From Hydrocarboniphaga effusa AP103 (lineage in GTDB: Bacteria > Pseudomonadota > Gammaproteobacteria > Nevskiales > Nevskiaceae): DNA of 64,000 nt. Where the stretch lies: NCBI RefSeq assembly GCF_000271305.1, contig NZ_AKGD01000001.1:1240001-1304000 (forward strand), written 5' to 3'. Made by a program: the position numbers and the translations under genes. Positions 46,225-55,337 of this stretch are shown piece after piece; the first letter of the stretch is position 1, and each line of letters begins with the position of its first letter. A model generated the notes under the pieces. That model saw nothing but the letters and a program-made list of their open reading frames with translations. It was not told the DNA's origin and made no database searches.

Positions 46225-46980
46225 ATGTCCTCGCGTCGCCTGCGTCTGCTCGTCTGCGGTTTCGGCCTCGCCGGCATGGTCGGTTGCGCCGATGGCGGCC
46301 AGTCGATGAAAGGGGCGCTCGACGGCCTGGGCTCCGCGATCGGTTCGGTGATCCCGGGCACCGCCGGAGCCAGTCAGAGCGAGATTGCCGCGGCCCTGCG
46401 CCAGGCCCTGAACCAGGGCACCACGGCCGCGATCGGCCAGCTCGGCCGCACCGACGGCTTCTGGTCCGACCCGCGCGTGCGCGTGCCGCTGCCGGGCTTC
46501 ATCTCCAAGTACGAGAGCACGGTGCGGGCGATCGGCTACGGCAGTACGCTCGACCAGTTCCAGCTCACCTTGAACCGGGCTGCCGAAAAGGCCGTTCCGC
46601 AGGTCACGAGTATTTTCGCGAACTCGATCTCGCAAATGACGCTGGCCGACGCCAAGCAGATCCTGCAGGGGCCGGACAACGCGGCGACCGAATTCTTCCG
46701 CCGCACCTCGACCAACGAGCTCTACGCCCGAATCCTGCCGATCGTCTCCGAGGCCACGGCCCAGGTCGGCGTGACCCAGCAGTACAAGAAGGTGGCGAGC
46801 AAGGCCGGGCCGATCCTGCGGCTCTCGGGCAGCACCCCGCCGACCGATCTCGACGATTACGTGGCCCAGCAGGCGCTCAACGGCCTGTTCACCAAGATCG
46901 CCGACGAGGAGGCGCGCATCCGCAAGGACCCTGCAGCACGCAGCACCGAACTGCTCAAGAAGGTGTTCGCCAAACAGTGA
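46225..46980 (+). CDS. DUF4197 lipoprotein
   Basis: A 251-residue protein with CGGAG before the ATG. The lipobox is GMVGC, with Cys about residue 19. The remainder is an alpha-helical DUF4197 domain (ALRQALNQGTTAAIGQLGRTDGFWSD, core NQGTTAAIGQLG). Function unknown; exported and membrane-anchored. Two 9-bp direct repeats (CCACTACCC at 46187-46195 and 46199-46207) lie just upstream. Confidence 0.88.
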   Translation: MSSRRLRLLVCGFGLAGMVGCADGGQSMKGALDGLGSAIGSVIPGTAGASQSEIAAALRQALNQGTTAAIGQLGRTDGFWSDPRVRVPLPGFISKYESTVRAIGYGSTLDQFQLTLNRAAEKAVPQVTSIFANSISQMTLADAKQILQGPDNAATEFFRRTSTNELYARILPIVSEATAQVGVTQQYKKVASKAGPILRLSGSTPPTDLDDYVAQQALNGLFTKIADEEARIRKDPAARSTELLKKVFAKQ

Positions 46981-47187
46981 GCCCACTGCGGCCTCTCGCA
47001 GGGCGTGCCTAGACCGTCACCGGTGCGCGGATGAGGTGGAAGCGGCGCGTCCATCTCCACCCTGCCAGGGTGCGTCCTCCGGGCATCGCCCCAGCGCCTG
47101 CCCGTCCCTGCGCATTGACCAGTGGCGCGGGCCCTGGTCTGTGGTCCAATCCGCCGCATAAGCTGCGGCAAGGACGGAGGACCGCAC

Positions 47188-48099
47188 ATGCTCAACAACG
47201 CAATCCAGGCCATCGAGCAGGTGGGCATCGAAAAGGTGTTCCTGCTGCTGATGGCCCCGATCTTCCTGGTCTGCATGATCGCCGAGGCGATCGTGCTGCA
47301 TCGCCGCCGGCAGCAGACCTATTCGGTGCACGAGACCGGCACCAACGTCGTGCTCGCGCTCTCGCACGCGGTGGCCGACGGCATTGCCTGGGCGCTGCTG
47401 ATCGGCCTGTTCTACGTGGTCTACCAGCATCGGCTGTTCGACGTGCCGTTCAACGGCTGGACGCTGTTGCTGCTCGTGCTGCTGCAGGACTTCTTCTATT
47501 ACTGGTTCCATCGCGGCAGCCATCGCATCCGCTGGATGTGGGCCAGCCACGTGACGCACCACAGCTCCGAGCGCATGAACCTGTCGACCGCGCTGCGCCA
47601 GAGCCTCACCTATCCGATCTCGGGCATGTGGCTGTTCTGGCTGCCGCTGGCCTTCATCGGCTTCAAGCCCGAGCACGTGATCCTGGTCGTCGCGATCAAC
47701 CTCGGCTACCAGTTCTTCGTCCACACCGAAGTGGTGCGCAAGCTGCCGCGCTGGTTCGAGGCGGTGTTCAACACGCCTTCGCATCACCGCGTGCATCACG
47801 CGCGCAATCCGCAGTACATCGACCGCAACTACGCCGGCGTGCTGGTGATCTGGGACAAGCTGTTCGGCAGCTTCGTGCCCGAGGAAGCGCCCTGCGATTA
47901 CGGCATCACAAGGCAGATTCACACGCGCAATCCGGTCACGATGATGTTCCACGAGTGGCGCGACATGTTCGCCGACGTCGCCCGCCCGGGCGCCTTGCGC
48001 GAGCGGCTCAAGCACCTGTGGGCGCCGCCCGAATGGGTGCGACCGCAGGCGGTGGATTCGCGCACGCCGACGACCGAGCTCAAGACGCAGAGCCCGTAA
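47188..48099 (+). CDS. Sterol desaturase/fatty acid hydroxylase family protein
   Basis: A 303-residue integral membrane di-iron enzyme from the ATG at 47188 (GGACGGAGG upstream). His motifs: WFHRGSHRIRW, HVTHHSSE, FFVHTEVV and HHRVHHARN. Several membrane helices surround them. Members hydroxylate or desaturate sterols, fatty acids, carotenoids or alkylglycerols; the bacterial substrates are mostly unknown. It opens the lipid-related gene group that continues to about 57800. Confidence 0.9.
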   Translation: MLNNAIQAIEQVGIEKVFLLLMAPIFLVCMIAEAIVLHRRRQQTYSVHETGTNVVLALSHAVADGIAWALLIGLFYVVYQHRLFDVPFNGWTLLLLVLLQDFFYYWFHRGSHRIRWMWASHVTHHSSERMNLSTALRQSLTYPISGMWLFWLPLAFIGFKPEHVILVVAINLGYQFFVHTEVVRKLPRWFEAVFNTPSHHRVHHARNPQYIDRNYAGVLVIWDKLFGSFVPEEAPCDYGITRQIHTRNPVTMMFHEWRDMFADVARPGALRERLKHLWAPPEWVRPQAVDSRTPTTELKTQSP

Positions 48100-48215
48100 A
48101 GACCCGTTCCGGCCCTGCGCCGGAGTCGGTCGGCGAATCGCCCCATACGCAGGCGTGTGTCAAATCGGCCAATCCGGCACACTAGGCGCCTTCTTCACCA
48201 AAAGGGCGAGCGCCG

Positions 48216-49256
48216 ATGCGGGATTCGGGACAACTACTGCAGCTCATCCACGAAGGCATGGTGAAGGCCGGCCTGGACGTCTCGGCCATCTACCAGCGCC
48301 TCGGCTACGACGCCGAGAAGCTGCCGCTGCGCGAGCTGCGCACCCCGCATCAGCAGCAGGCCTTCTTCTGGAGCACGGTCGAGTCGGTCACGCACGACCC
48401 CGAAGTCGGCCTGCACCTGTGCCCGCACCTGCCGGTGTTCCGCGGCGAGGTGCTCGAATACCTGATGTTCAGCAGCCGCACCTTCGCCGAAGGGCTCAAG
48501 CGCTCGCTGAAGTACCTGCGCCTGATCTCGGACGCATTGAGCATGCGCATCGTCAACGACGCGGCGGGCGCGCGCGTGGCGGTGATCGGCACCGCGGTCG
48601 ATGCGCCGCAGCTGCGCCACACCGAAATCATCGTCGTCTACGAACTGATCCAGTTCGCGCGCGCGGTGACCGATGCGCAGTTCGCCCCGCAGCGCGTGCT
48701 GCTGCGCTGCAGCCAGCGCGCATCGGACGCGGCTTACGAGAAAGTGTTCGGCTGTCCGGTGACCTTCGGCGGTGGCGAAAGCGAAATCTGGTTCGACCCG
48801 GCGCTGCTCGACTACCGCTCGCCGCACTTCGATCCGGACCTGTTGCAGCTGCACGAAGGCCTGGCCGAGAAGCGGCTCATGAAACTCAAGCGCGAGGACC
48901 TCGTCGAGCGCATTCGCGGCGTGTTCGCGCAGCGCCTCGAACTCGAGAACTGCGATCTCGAAGAGGTGGCCAAGGAACTCGACATCGCCCCGCGCCGGCT
49001 GCGCTTCGAGCTCGCGCGCGCCGGCACGAGCTTCTCGCAGATTCTCGCGGACTTCCGCTTCTCGCTCGCCAAGCGCCTGCTCGCGCGCACCGACGAGGCG
49101 ATCGAGAACATCGTCTATCTCACGGGATTTTCGGAGCCGAGCACCTTCTACCGCGCGTTCAAGCGCTGGTCCGGGCAGACGCCGGTGCAGTACCGCGAGA
49201 GCCGCCGCGCCCGCCGCAACGCGGCGATGGCCGGAGCGGAGGGTTCGAAGTCGTAG
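48216..49256 (+). CDS. AraC family regulator with arabinose_bd-type N-domain
   Basis: A 346-residue regulator. The N-terminal 200 residues are of the type seen in OruR/ArgR-like AraC proteins (an arabinose-operon-regulator-like domain); the C-terminal 100 residues hold two helix-turn-helix motifs (LEEVAKELDIAPRRLRFEL and AIENIVYLTGFSEPSTFYRAF, both shown in part). It lies 116 bp after the sterol-desaturase-type gene and could regulate nearby lipid genes. Confidence 0.92.
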   Translation: MRDSGQLLQLIHEGMVKAGLDVSAIYQRLGYDAEKLPLRELRTPHQQQAFFWSTVESVTHDPEVGLHLCPHLPVFRGEVLEYLMFSSRTFAEGLKRSLKYLRLISDALSMRIVNDAAGARVAVIGTAVDAPQLRHTEIIVVYELIQFARAVTDAQFAPQRVLLRCSQRASDAAYEKVFGCPVTFGGGESEIWFDPALLDYRSPHFDPDLLQLHEGLAEKRLMKLKREDLVERIRGVFAQRLELENCDLEEVAKELDIAPRRLRFELARAGTSFSQILADFRFSLAKRLLARTDEAIENIVYLTGFSEPSTFYRAFKRWSGQTPVQYRESRRARRNAAMAGAEGSKS

Positions 49257-49261
49257 CCTGT

Positions 49262-49294
49262 CGGTGGGTTAGCCGCAGGCGCGCAACCCCACCG
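49262..49294. repeat. REP-like palindrome, GGTGGGTTA type (copy 2)
   Basis: CGGTGGGTT (49262-49270) is opposed by AACCCCACCG (49285-49294) with one bulged base, closely resembling the copy at 39957-40000. It lies between convergent genes. Confidence 0.55.
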
Positions 49295-49302
49295 CCCGCG
49301 AT

Positions 49303-50145
49303 TCAGACCTTGCGCATGAAGCGCTTGGTCAAGAAGGCGACGATCGCCTGATAGAAGCTCGGGAAGCAGCGCACCATCCAGTCGATCAGGTGCGCGTCCG
49401 GGCCGACCAGCACGCGGCGCGCATCGCGCTGCACGGCCTTGAGAATGGTCAGCGCGGCCGAGTCGGCGGTGGTGATGAACAGCTTTTCGAACTGCGCGGC
49501 GCCCTTGGTCGAATCCTTCACGAGCAGGCCTTCGATGTTGCGGTCGACGCGGCCGGCGCGTGCGATGTTGGTCTTGATGCCGCCCGGATGCACGCTCGTC
49601 GCGCTGACGCCGCAGCGCTGCAGATCGAGCTCCTGGCGCAGCGATTCGGTGAAGCCGCGAACCGCGAACTTGCTCGCGTTGTAGCCGCCCATGCCGGGCT
49701 GCGAGCACAGGCCGAACACGCTCGAGGTGTTGATCACATGGCCCTCGCCCGCCGCCTTCAGATACGGCATGAAAGCCTTGGTGCCGTAGACCACGCCCCA
49801 GAAATTGATGGCCATGATCCATTCGAAATCGTCGTAGCGGACGCCTTCCATGGTCGAAGACAGCGCCACGCCGGCATTGTTGAAGATCAGATTGACCTTG
49901 CCGTGCTCGGCCGCGGTGTCGTCCGCCCAGGACTGCATCGCGGCGCGGTCGGAGACATCGAGCGATCGGGTGGTCACGCGGACACCATAGGCACGGGCAC
50001 GCTCGGCGGTGATCTCGAGTTCGGCCGCGTTGACGTCGCTGATCGCCACATGGCAACCGCGCTCGGCCAGGCGGATCGCGAGCTGCCGGCCCATGCCCGA
50101 TGCGGCGCCCGTGATGGCCGCGACCTTGCCCGAAAAGTTCTTCAT
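49303..50145 (-). CDS. Short-chain dehydrogenase/reductase
   Basis: A 280-residue classical SDR from the ATG at 50145 (GGGGAG upstream). The cofactor motif is TGAASGMG, with NNAG (LIFNNAGVA), the Ser of INTSSVFG, and the YNASK active-site motif. The hydrophobic C-terminus (MVRCFPSFYQAIVAFL) suggests membrane association. It oxidises or reduces a hydroxyl/keto group using NAD(P). Divergent from the TetR gene at 50234, which probably regulates it. Confidence 0.92.
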   Translation of the reverse strand: MKNFSGKVAAITGAASGMGRQLAIRLAERGCHVAISDVNAAELEITAERARAYGVRVTTRSLDVSDRAAMQSWADDTAAEHGKVNLIFNNAGVALSSTMEGVRYDDFEWIMAINFWGVVYGTKAFMPYLKAAGEGHVINTSSVFGLCSQPGMGGYNASKFAVRGFTESLRQELDLQRCGVSATSVHPGGIKTNIARAGRVDRNIEGLLVKDSTKGAAQFEKLFITTADSAALTILKAVQRDARRVLVGPDAHLIDWMVRCFPSFYQAIVAFLTKRFMRKV

Positions 50146-50167
50146 GATTCTCCCCGCCTGTGTTCTG

Positions 50168-50182
50168 ATGGCAATCTGCCAT
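50168..50182. promoter_or_regulatory. Candidate TetR operator in SDR/tetR divergent region
   Basis: ATGGCA-ATC-TGCCAT is a perfect 6-3-6 palindrome 22 bp from the SDR start. In addition ATGTCAA occurs at 50189-50195 and 50217-50223; on the minus strand both read TTGACAT and could act as -35 boxes. Confidence 0.45.
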
Positions 50183-50233
50183 TGATTGATGTCAACTTTG
50201 AATGTGACAACGACGGATGTCAATATTCCGGGC

Positions 50234-50887
50234 ATGTCGAAACAAGCCGATTCCACGCCGCCGCCGAGCGGTCGCAGCTACCGCGGAACCAGCGCCGACC
50301 AGCGTCGCGACGAGCGTCGCCTGAAGCTCATCGAAGCCGGCATCAAGGTGATCGGGCGAGACGGTTACCGGGCGACGACGGTGCGCTCGGTCAGTGCCGA
50401 AGCCGGGCTCACCGAGCGCTATTTCTACGAGGCCTTCGGCGATCGCGAGGCTTTGCTCGGAGCGGTGTATTCGCATCTCGTCGAGCAGCTGCAGCAGCAG
50501 ATCGCAGCCACGCTGATGACCTCGCGGCTGAAGAATCCCGAGGACATCGTGCGCCTGGGCCTGCACGAATTCTTCGCCGCCATGCGCGCCGATCCGAACG
50601 TCGCCCGCATCTTGCTGTTCGAGGTACTCGGCGTGAGCCCGGAAGTCACCCGGCTCACGCAGACCGCGATCGACGACTTCGCGCGCATCATCCGCACGAT
50701 GGCTTTGGCTCTGCACGTGCGCATCGAGCCGCATGAGGAGCAGATGCTGACCGCGGGCCTGGTCGGCTCGGTGGTGTTCATCGCCATGACCTGGAGCCTG
50801 CAGGGCTACGAGCAGGCCATCGACGACGTGGTGTCCAGCGCCCTGACGATCTTTCGCGCGGTGCTGACCGCACGCGGTGCCGCCTAG
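50234..50887 (+). CDS. TetR family transcriptional regulator
   Basis: A 217-residue regulator from the ATG at 50234. The helix-turn-helix reads RDGYRATTVRSVSAEAGLTERYFYEAF (core TVRSVSAEAGL). The C-terminal ligand pocket is helical and hydrophobic. It is divergent from the SDR gene, the usual arrangement for a TetR repressor and its target, and ends 3 bp from the convergent MerR gene. Confidence 0.92.
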   Translation: MSKQADSTPPPSGRSYRGTSADQRRDERRLKLIEAGIKVIGRDGYRATTVRSVSAEAGLTERYFYEAFGDREALLGAVYSHLVEQLQQQIAATLMTSRLKNPEDIVRLGLHEFFAAMRADPNVARILLFEVLGVSPEVTRLTQTAIDDFARIIRTMALALHVRIEPHEEQMLTAGLVGSVVFIAMTWSLQGYEQAIDDVVSSALTIFRAVLTARGAA

Positions 50888-50890
50888 CCG

Positions 50891-51742
50891 CTAGTTCAGC
50901 GGAGGCAGCGGCAGCGGTGTGGGCGCGGGAGCTTCGCCGCTGGCGCTGCGCTGCTTCTCGAACTCGTCGAGCACGTGCGCGAGGCGATCGCCCAGGTGCC
51001 GGTTCGCCGCGCGCTCCATCGCCCGCGCAACCTCGGAGTGCACCGCGGTTTCCACCAGCGGACGCAGGCGCCAGATGATGGCGCCGAGGTTTGGCGCCTC
51101 GGTGGCCGGCGGCAGGCCGGGGCCGTATCGCTCGAACAAGTGACGCTCGATGAGCTTGACCATCTGGTCCGACGCGGCCTCGACGTTCGCGCGCAGCTTG
51201 GCGAGCACGTCAAGCATGTCGTCGAGCGGAATGCCGATCTTCACGAGCTCGGCGCCGGCCTGCAGCAGGCGGGGGCTCGAACAGCGGAAGCGCACGCCGT
51301 CGAGTTCGAGGATGCCGAGCGACGAGGCCTGCGCGAGCCAGCGCGGGTCGAAGCGGCCGCCGAACAGCCCGATCAGTTCGGGCAGCGTGTACCAGGCCGG
51401 CTCCTCGTCGCCCCAGGGGCTCGCGACGGCCGATTCCAGGCCCAGCAGACCGGCCAGATCGCTGCCGCTTTCCCAGGCCGCGATGAGTTCGCCGATGCTC
51501 GCGAGCGTGTAACCGCGCGTGAGCAGCTGGCCGATGATGCGCAGCCGCGACAGATGTGCCTGACCGTACACGCCGATGCGGCCGCGTCGTTCGGGCGGTG
51601 GCAGCAGGCCGCGGTCCTGGTAGGCGCGCACGTTGCGCACCGTGGTGCTGGCGGCGCGGGCGAGTTCGTCGATCGAATATTCGGCGGCCTGCTGGGCGGC
51701 CGAGCGGGACTGGGGGTCGGAGCTGTTCTGGGAGGACGACAT
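50891..51742 (-). CDS. MerR family transcriptional regulator
   Basis: A 283-residue protein from the ATG at 51742; no good ribosome binding site is visible for any start. The MerR helix-turn-helix covers YSIDELARAASTTVRNVRAYQDRGLLPPPERRG (core RNVRAYQDRGLLPPP). The remaining 190 residues form a long effector region without conserved Cys, so it is not a metal sensor of the MerR/CueR type. Divergent from the PF10118-type gene 92 bp away, which is the likely target. Confidence 0.88.
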   Translation of the reverse strand: MSSSQNSSDPQSRSAAQQAAEYSIDELARAASTTVRNVRAYQDRGLLPPPERRGRIGVYGQAHLSRLRIIGQLLTRGYTLASIGELIAAWESGSDLAGLLGLESAVASPWGDEEPAWYTLPELIGLFGGRFDPRWLAQASSLGILELDGVRFRCSSPRLLQAGAELVKIGIPLDDMLDVLAKLRANVEAASDQMVKLIERHLFERYGPGLPPATEAPNLGAIIWRLRPLVETAVHSEVARAMERAANRHLGDRLAHVLDEFEKQRSASGEAPAPTPLPLPPLN

Positions 51743-51834
51743 AAGGACGAAATCATACCGGCTCGCTGGCGGGTGTTGACGTACCAAAATGACTGTGACA
51801 TTGTTTGATGGCACTATTTCATTGGAGCCGCGCC

Positions 51835-52668
51835 ATGCAGCCTGTCCGCCGCGATCTCGACTTCGATCTGCCGAACCAGCTCAAGCCCGAAGACATCGGT
51901 CAGTGGCACCCGCTGGGTCCGCACGTCAGCCACTTCTTCAACGCACTCTCGCTGTTCTTCCCCGAGGGCGAGCGCTTTTTCATCCACAGCGTGCGCCAGT
52001 ACCGCAGCCAGATCACCGATCCGGCCCTGCAGCAGGCGATCTCGGGCTTCATCGGCCAGGAAGCCATGCACGGCCGCGAGCATGTGGACTTCAACAAGCT
52101 CATGGATCAGGCCGGCCTGCCGGCCACGCAGCTCGACAAATTCGTCGGCCGCCTGCTGGAACGCGTGAAGGCGCGCATTCCGACGAGTTGGCAGCTCGGC
52201 GTGACTCTGGCGCTCGAACACTTCACCGCGATTCTCGCCAACGTGCTGCTGTCCAAGCCCGAAGTGCTGGCCGACGCCAACCCGCGCATGGCCGACCTCT
52301 GGCGCTGGCACGCGCTCGAGGAAACCGAGCACAAGGCCGTCGCCTACGACGTCTACGAACAGGTCTTCGGCCGCGGCTTCACCGCCTGGCTGCGCCGCTG
52401 CTTCCTGCTGGTGGCGACGACCTTCATCTTCCTGCCGCTGGTGTTCTTCTTCCACGTCAAGATCATCAAGGCCGATCCGAAGGCGCGCGGCCTGCGCGGC
52501 TGGGGGCGTCTGGTGAACTTCCTGTTCTTCAAGCCCGGCTCCCTGCGCGCGATCGTGCTGCCCTGGCTCGATTACTTCCGCCCGAGCTTCCACCCGTGGA
52601 TGCACGACAACCGCCAGTACCTGACGCAGATCGACGGCCTGAACCGCGCTTACAACGCCGCGGCCTGA
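51835..52668 (+). CDS. PF10118-type metal-dependent hydrolase (ferritin-like)
   Basis: A 277-residue protein from the ATG at 51835 with TTGGAG upstream. It matches the 'predicted metal-dependent hydrolase' family: GPHVSHFFNALSLFFPEGE, QEAMHGREH and HALEETEHKAVAYDVY-type segments (HALEETEHKA), which look like di-metal E/H ligands of a ferritin-like helical bundle. Two hydrophobic segments lie near residues 195-220. Function unknown; homologues often sit by lipid genes. Divergent from a MerR regulator. Confidence 0.85.
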   Translation: MQPVRRDLDFDLPNQLKPEDIGQWHPLGPHVSHFFNALSLFFPEGERFFIHSVRQYRSQITDPALQQAISGFIGQEAMHGREHVDFNKLMDQAGLPATQLDKFVGRLLERVKARIPTSWQLGVTLALEHFTAILANVLLSKPEVLADANPRMADLWRWHALEETEHKAVAYDVYEQVFGRGFTAWLRRCFLLVATTFIFLPLVFFFHVKIIKADPKARGLRGWGRLVNFLFFKPGSLRAIVLPWLDYFRPSFHPWMHDNRQYLTQIDGLNRAYNAAA

Positions 52669-52684
52669 CGGTCCCGCGCATAAG

Positions 52685-52713
52685 GAAAAGCCCCGCGAAA
52701 GCGGGGCTTTTTC
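52685..52713. terminator. Bidirectional terminator
   Basis: GAAAAGCCCCGC (52685-52696) and GCGGGGCTTTTTC (52701-52713) form a GC-rich stem with a GAAA loop between convergent genes, with T-runs on both strands. Confidence 0.88.
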
Positions 52714-52743
52714 GTTGCTCGCTCACGCCACGCGGGCGTCGCG

Positions 52744-53952
52744 CTACTTGAGCTCGGCCGAGCTCTTTCCGAGCAGCCGGCGCGAGACGATCAGCAGCTG
52801 GATCTGCTGCGTGCCTTCGAAGATGTCGAGAATCTTGGCGTCGCGCGCCCACTTCTCGAGCAGATCGTTCTCGCTGTAGCCGATCGCCCCGCAAATCTCG
52901 ACGCACTTGAGCGCGACATCGACGCAGGTGCGCCCGGCCTTGGCCTTGGCCATCGAGGCCTGCAGCGAATTGGGCTTGCGGTTGTCGGCCATCCAGGCGG
53001 CCTGCAAGGTCAGCAGTCGCGCGGCCTCGTAGTCGGCTTCGAGTGCGAGCAGCGCTGCCGCAGCGGCGGATTGATTCAACGCCGGCTTGCTGTAATCGAC
53101 TTCGACGCCGACGCGCTTGAGCTGCGCCCAGGTTTCTTCGAGACAGGCGCGCGTGAGCCCGATGGCCATCGAGGCCACCAGCGGCCGCGTGTTGTCGAAG
53201 GTCTGCATCACGCCCGCGAAGCCCTTTTCGACATTGACCTCCGGATCGCCGAGCAGGTTTTCTTTCGGCACGCGGCAATCCTTGAGCACGAAGGCCGCGG
53301 TGTCCGAAGCGCGGATGCCGAGCTTGTGTTCGAGCCGCACGAGTTCGAAACCCGGCGTGCCTTTTTCGACGACGAAGCTCTTGATCGCCGCGCGTCCCTT
53401 GCTGCGATCGAGCGTGGCCCAGACCACGACGAGATCAGCGCGGTCACCGCTGGTCACGTAGATCTTTTCGCCATTGAGCACGTAGTGATCGCCGTCGAGC
53501 ACCGCGGTCGTGCGGATGTTCGCGGAATCCGAACCGCAGCCCGGCTCGGTGATCGCCATCGCCGCCCAGCGACCGGCGAAGCGCTGCAGCTGTTCTTCGT
53601 TGGCCACGCTGGCGATCGCCGAATTGCCGAGCCCCTGGCGCGGCATGGCCAGCAGCAGGCCGACGTCACCCCAGCACAGCTCCATGATGCCGAGACAGGT
53701 CGAGAGGTTCGACCCGTTGCGATTGCCTTCGTCGGCACTGGCCTCGCGACGCACGCCCGATGCGCCCGCGCCACCGCGCGCGCCGGCCTCTTCCATGCCG
53801 TCCATCAGCGAGGCGAGCATGTCGAGTTCTTTCGGGTACGCGTGCTCGGCGCGATCGTACTTGCGCGAATTGGCGCGGAAGATTTCGGTGGCGACGAGAT
53901 GCGCCTGATCGGTCAGGACGCGGAATTTCTTCGGCGTTTCGAGGTTGATCAT
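52744..53952 (-). CDS. Acyl-CoA dehydrogenase (first of an adjacent pair, catalytic Glu present)
   Basis: A 402-residue protein from the ATG at 53952 (GAGGA upstream). Family motifs: AMAITEPGCGSDSANIRT for FAD, VLNGEKIYVTSGDRAD, and the C-terminal IFEGTQQIQLL with the expected catalytic Glu. An unusual Gly/Arg-rich insert (ARGGAGASGVRRE) interrupts the N-terminal domain. The paralogous gene upstream ends 11 bp before this start, so the two are probably co-expressed and may form a hetero-oligomer. Confidence 0.93.
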   Translation of the reverse strand: MINLETPKKFRVLTDQAHLVATEIFRANSRKYDRAEHAYPKELDMLASLMDGMEEAGARGGAGASGVRREASADEGNRNGSNLSTCLGIMELCWGDVGLLLAMPRQGLGNSAIASVANEEQLQRFAGRWAAMAITEPGCGSDSANIRTTAVLDGDHYVLNGEKIYVTSGDRADLVVVWATLDRSKGRAAIKSFVVEKGTPGFELVRLEHKLGIRASDTAAFVLKDCRVPKENLLGDPEVNVEKGFAGVMQTFDNTRPLVASMAIGLTRACLEETWAQLKRVGVEVDYSKPALNQSAAAAALLALEADYEAARLLTLQAAWMADNRKPNSLQASMAKAKAGRTCVDVALKCVEICGAIGYSENDLLEKWARDAKILDIFEGTQQIQLLIVSRRLLGKSSAELK

Positions 53953-53963
53953 GTTCGAGTCCT

Positions 53964-55292
53964 CTAGACGAGCAAGGCGCCTTCCATGACGCCGATCGCA
54001 CGCAGGTCGCGATACCAGCGCTCGACCGGATGCTCCTTGATGAAGCCGTGCCCGCCGAGCAGCTGCACGCCTTCGGAGCCGATCAGCATGCCCTTGTCGA
54101 TGCAGGCGCGGCGCGCGAGCGCGACGGGTCGCATGAAGTCCGCGCCCTGCTCCGCCCGGCTCGCGGCGCGATACGTGAGCAGGCGCATGCCTTCGAGTTC
54201 GATGCCGACGTTGGCCACCGCGAACGCAACCGCCTGGCGATGGCTGATCGGCTCGCCGAAGGCGACGCGATCGTTGACGTAGGGAACCAGGTAATCGAGC
54301 ACGGCCTGGCTCGTGCCGACCGCGAGCGCGCACCAGGCCAGGCGCGAGAGCGCGATGCATTCGGCGTAGACGGCGGCCGAGCCTTCGGCGATCAGGGCGT
54401 TCGTGGGCAGCTTCACGTTGCTCAAATCGAGCGTCGCCGTCGCTGCGGCGCGCAGGCCCATTCCGGGATCGGCCTTGGCGCTCAGGCCTTGCGCGCTGCT
54501 TTCGATGATGAACAGCGCCGGCGTTCCGTCGAGCTCCGCCGCGACGATGAACAGCTCGGCTTCGGCCGCACGCGGCACGAAGGCCTTGGTGCCGTCGAGC
54601 ACGAAGCCACCGTCGCTGCGGCGCGCCTTGGTCGACAACGTGAACACATCGAACAAGGGCCGCGCTTCGAGCACCGCGAGCGCCGCGACCGGCGGCTTGT
54701 CGCCCGTGAACGCCGGCAGATACGCGGCTTGCTGCTGCGCATCGCCCCACAGCGTGAGCGCCGTGCTGACCGCGCTCGGTGCGAGGCAGGCCACCGCGAG
54801 ACTCAGATCGCCTTGCGCGAGTGCTTCGCCGATGAGCACGTTGGTGAGCACCGAGCGTTCGCTGCCCGCGCCGCCAAGCGATTCCGGCACGCCGAGCAGC
54901 GAGAGGCCGAGATCGCCGGCCTGCACGAGCAGTTCGGCGGGCGCCTGCGCGTTGGTGTCCGCCGCTTGTGCAGCCGGCAGCAACTGTTCGATCGCGAAGC
55001 TGCGCGCCGCATCGCGCAGCATCTCCTGCTCTTCGCTGGGCGCAAGATCGAACAGCTCGGGCTTCGATGCTTTGGGCAAGCGCTGCGGACCGACGAGCTT
55101 TTGCGTGGCCTTGAACTGGCGTGCAGCGGCCATCGCGACCTGGAAGCCGGTCTTGCTCGCAGCGTGCAGGAATTTCTCGGCAGGCTTGCGCAGGCGGAGT
55201 CGATCGACGATCGCAAGCCCGGCGAAGCGATTCAATACCCGTAGCCCCAATCCCATCGCGTTTTGAGATGGGCTCCGACTCGCGTTCCGCAT
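53964..55292 (-). CDS. Acyl-CoA dehydrogenase paralogue with N-terminal extension and short C-terminus
   Basis: A 442-residue protein. The dehydrogenase domain starts about residue 78 (FDLAPSEEQEMLRDAARSF); the first 77 residues are a basic, partly hydrophobic extension. The protein ends MEGALLV, directly after the Glu position, and so lacks about 20 residues that usually follow. GGHGFIKEHPVERWYRD is intact. It may form a complex with the downstream paralogue. It may act as a partner subunit in beta-oxidation of bulky substrates, as adjacent FadE pairs do in actinobacterial steroid degradation (analogy only). Confidence 0.88.
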   Translation of the reverse strand: MRNASRSPSQNAMGLGLRVLNRFAGLAIVDRLRLRKPAEKFLHAASKTGFQVAMAAARQFKATQKLVGPQRLPKASKPELFDLAPSEEQEMLRDAARSFAIEQLLPAAQAADTNAQAPAELLVQAGDLGLSLLGVPESLGGAGSERSVLTNVLIGEALAQGDLSLAVACLAPSAVSTALTLWGDAQQQAAYLPAFTGDKPPVAALAVLEARPLFDVFTLSTKARRSDGGFVLDGTKAFVPRAAEAELFIVAAELDGTPALFIIESSAQGLSAKADPGMGLRAAATATLDLSNVKLPTNALIAEGSAAVYAECIALSRLAWCALAVGTSQAVLDYLVPYVNDRVAFGEPISHRQAVAFAVANVGIELEGMRLLTYRAASRAEQGADFMRPVALARRACIDKGMLIGSEGVQLLGGHGFIKEHPVERWYRDLRAIGVMEGALLV

Positions 55293-55337
55293 CTTCTTCT
55301 CCGTGAATCGAGTGCGAGCGATCTGATCGCGGCCCGG

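Noticed and set aside
53953..54750. Extension of the first acyl-CoA dehydrogenase frame to 668 codons
   Set aside because: The added part overlaps the paralogous dehydrogenase gene in another frame and is not protein-like; ATG 53952 with GAGGA is the natural start.
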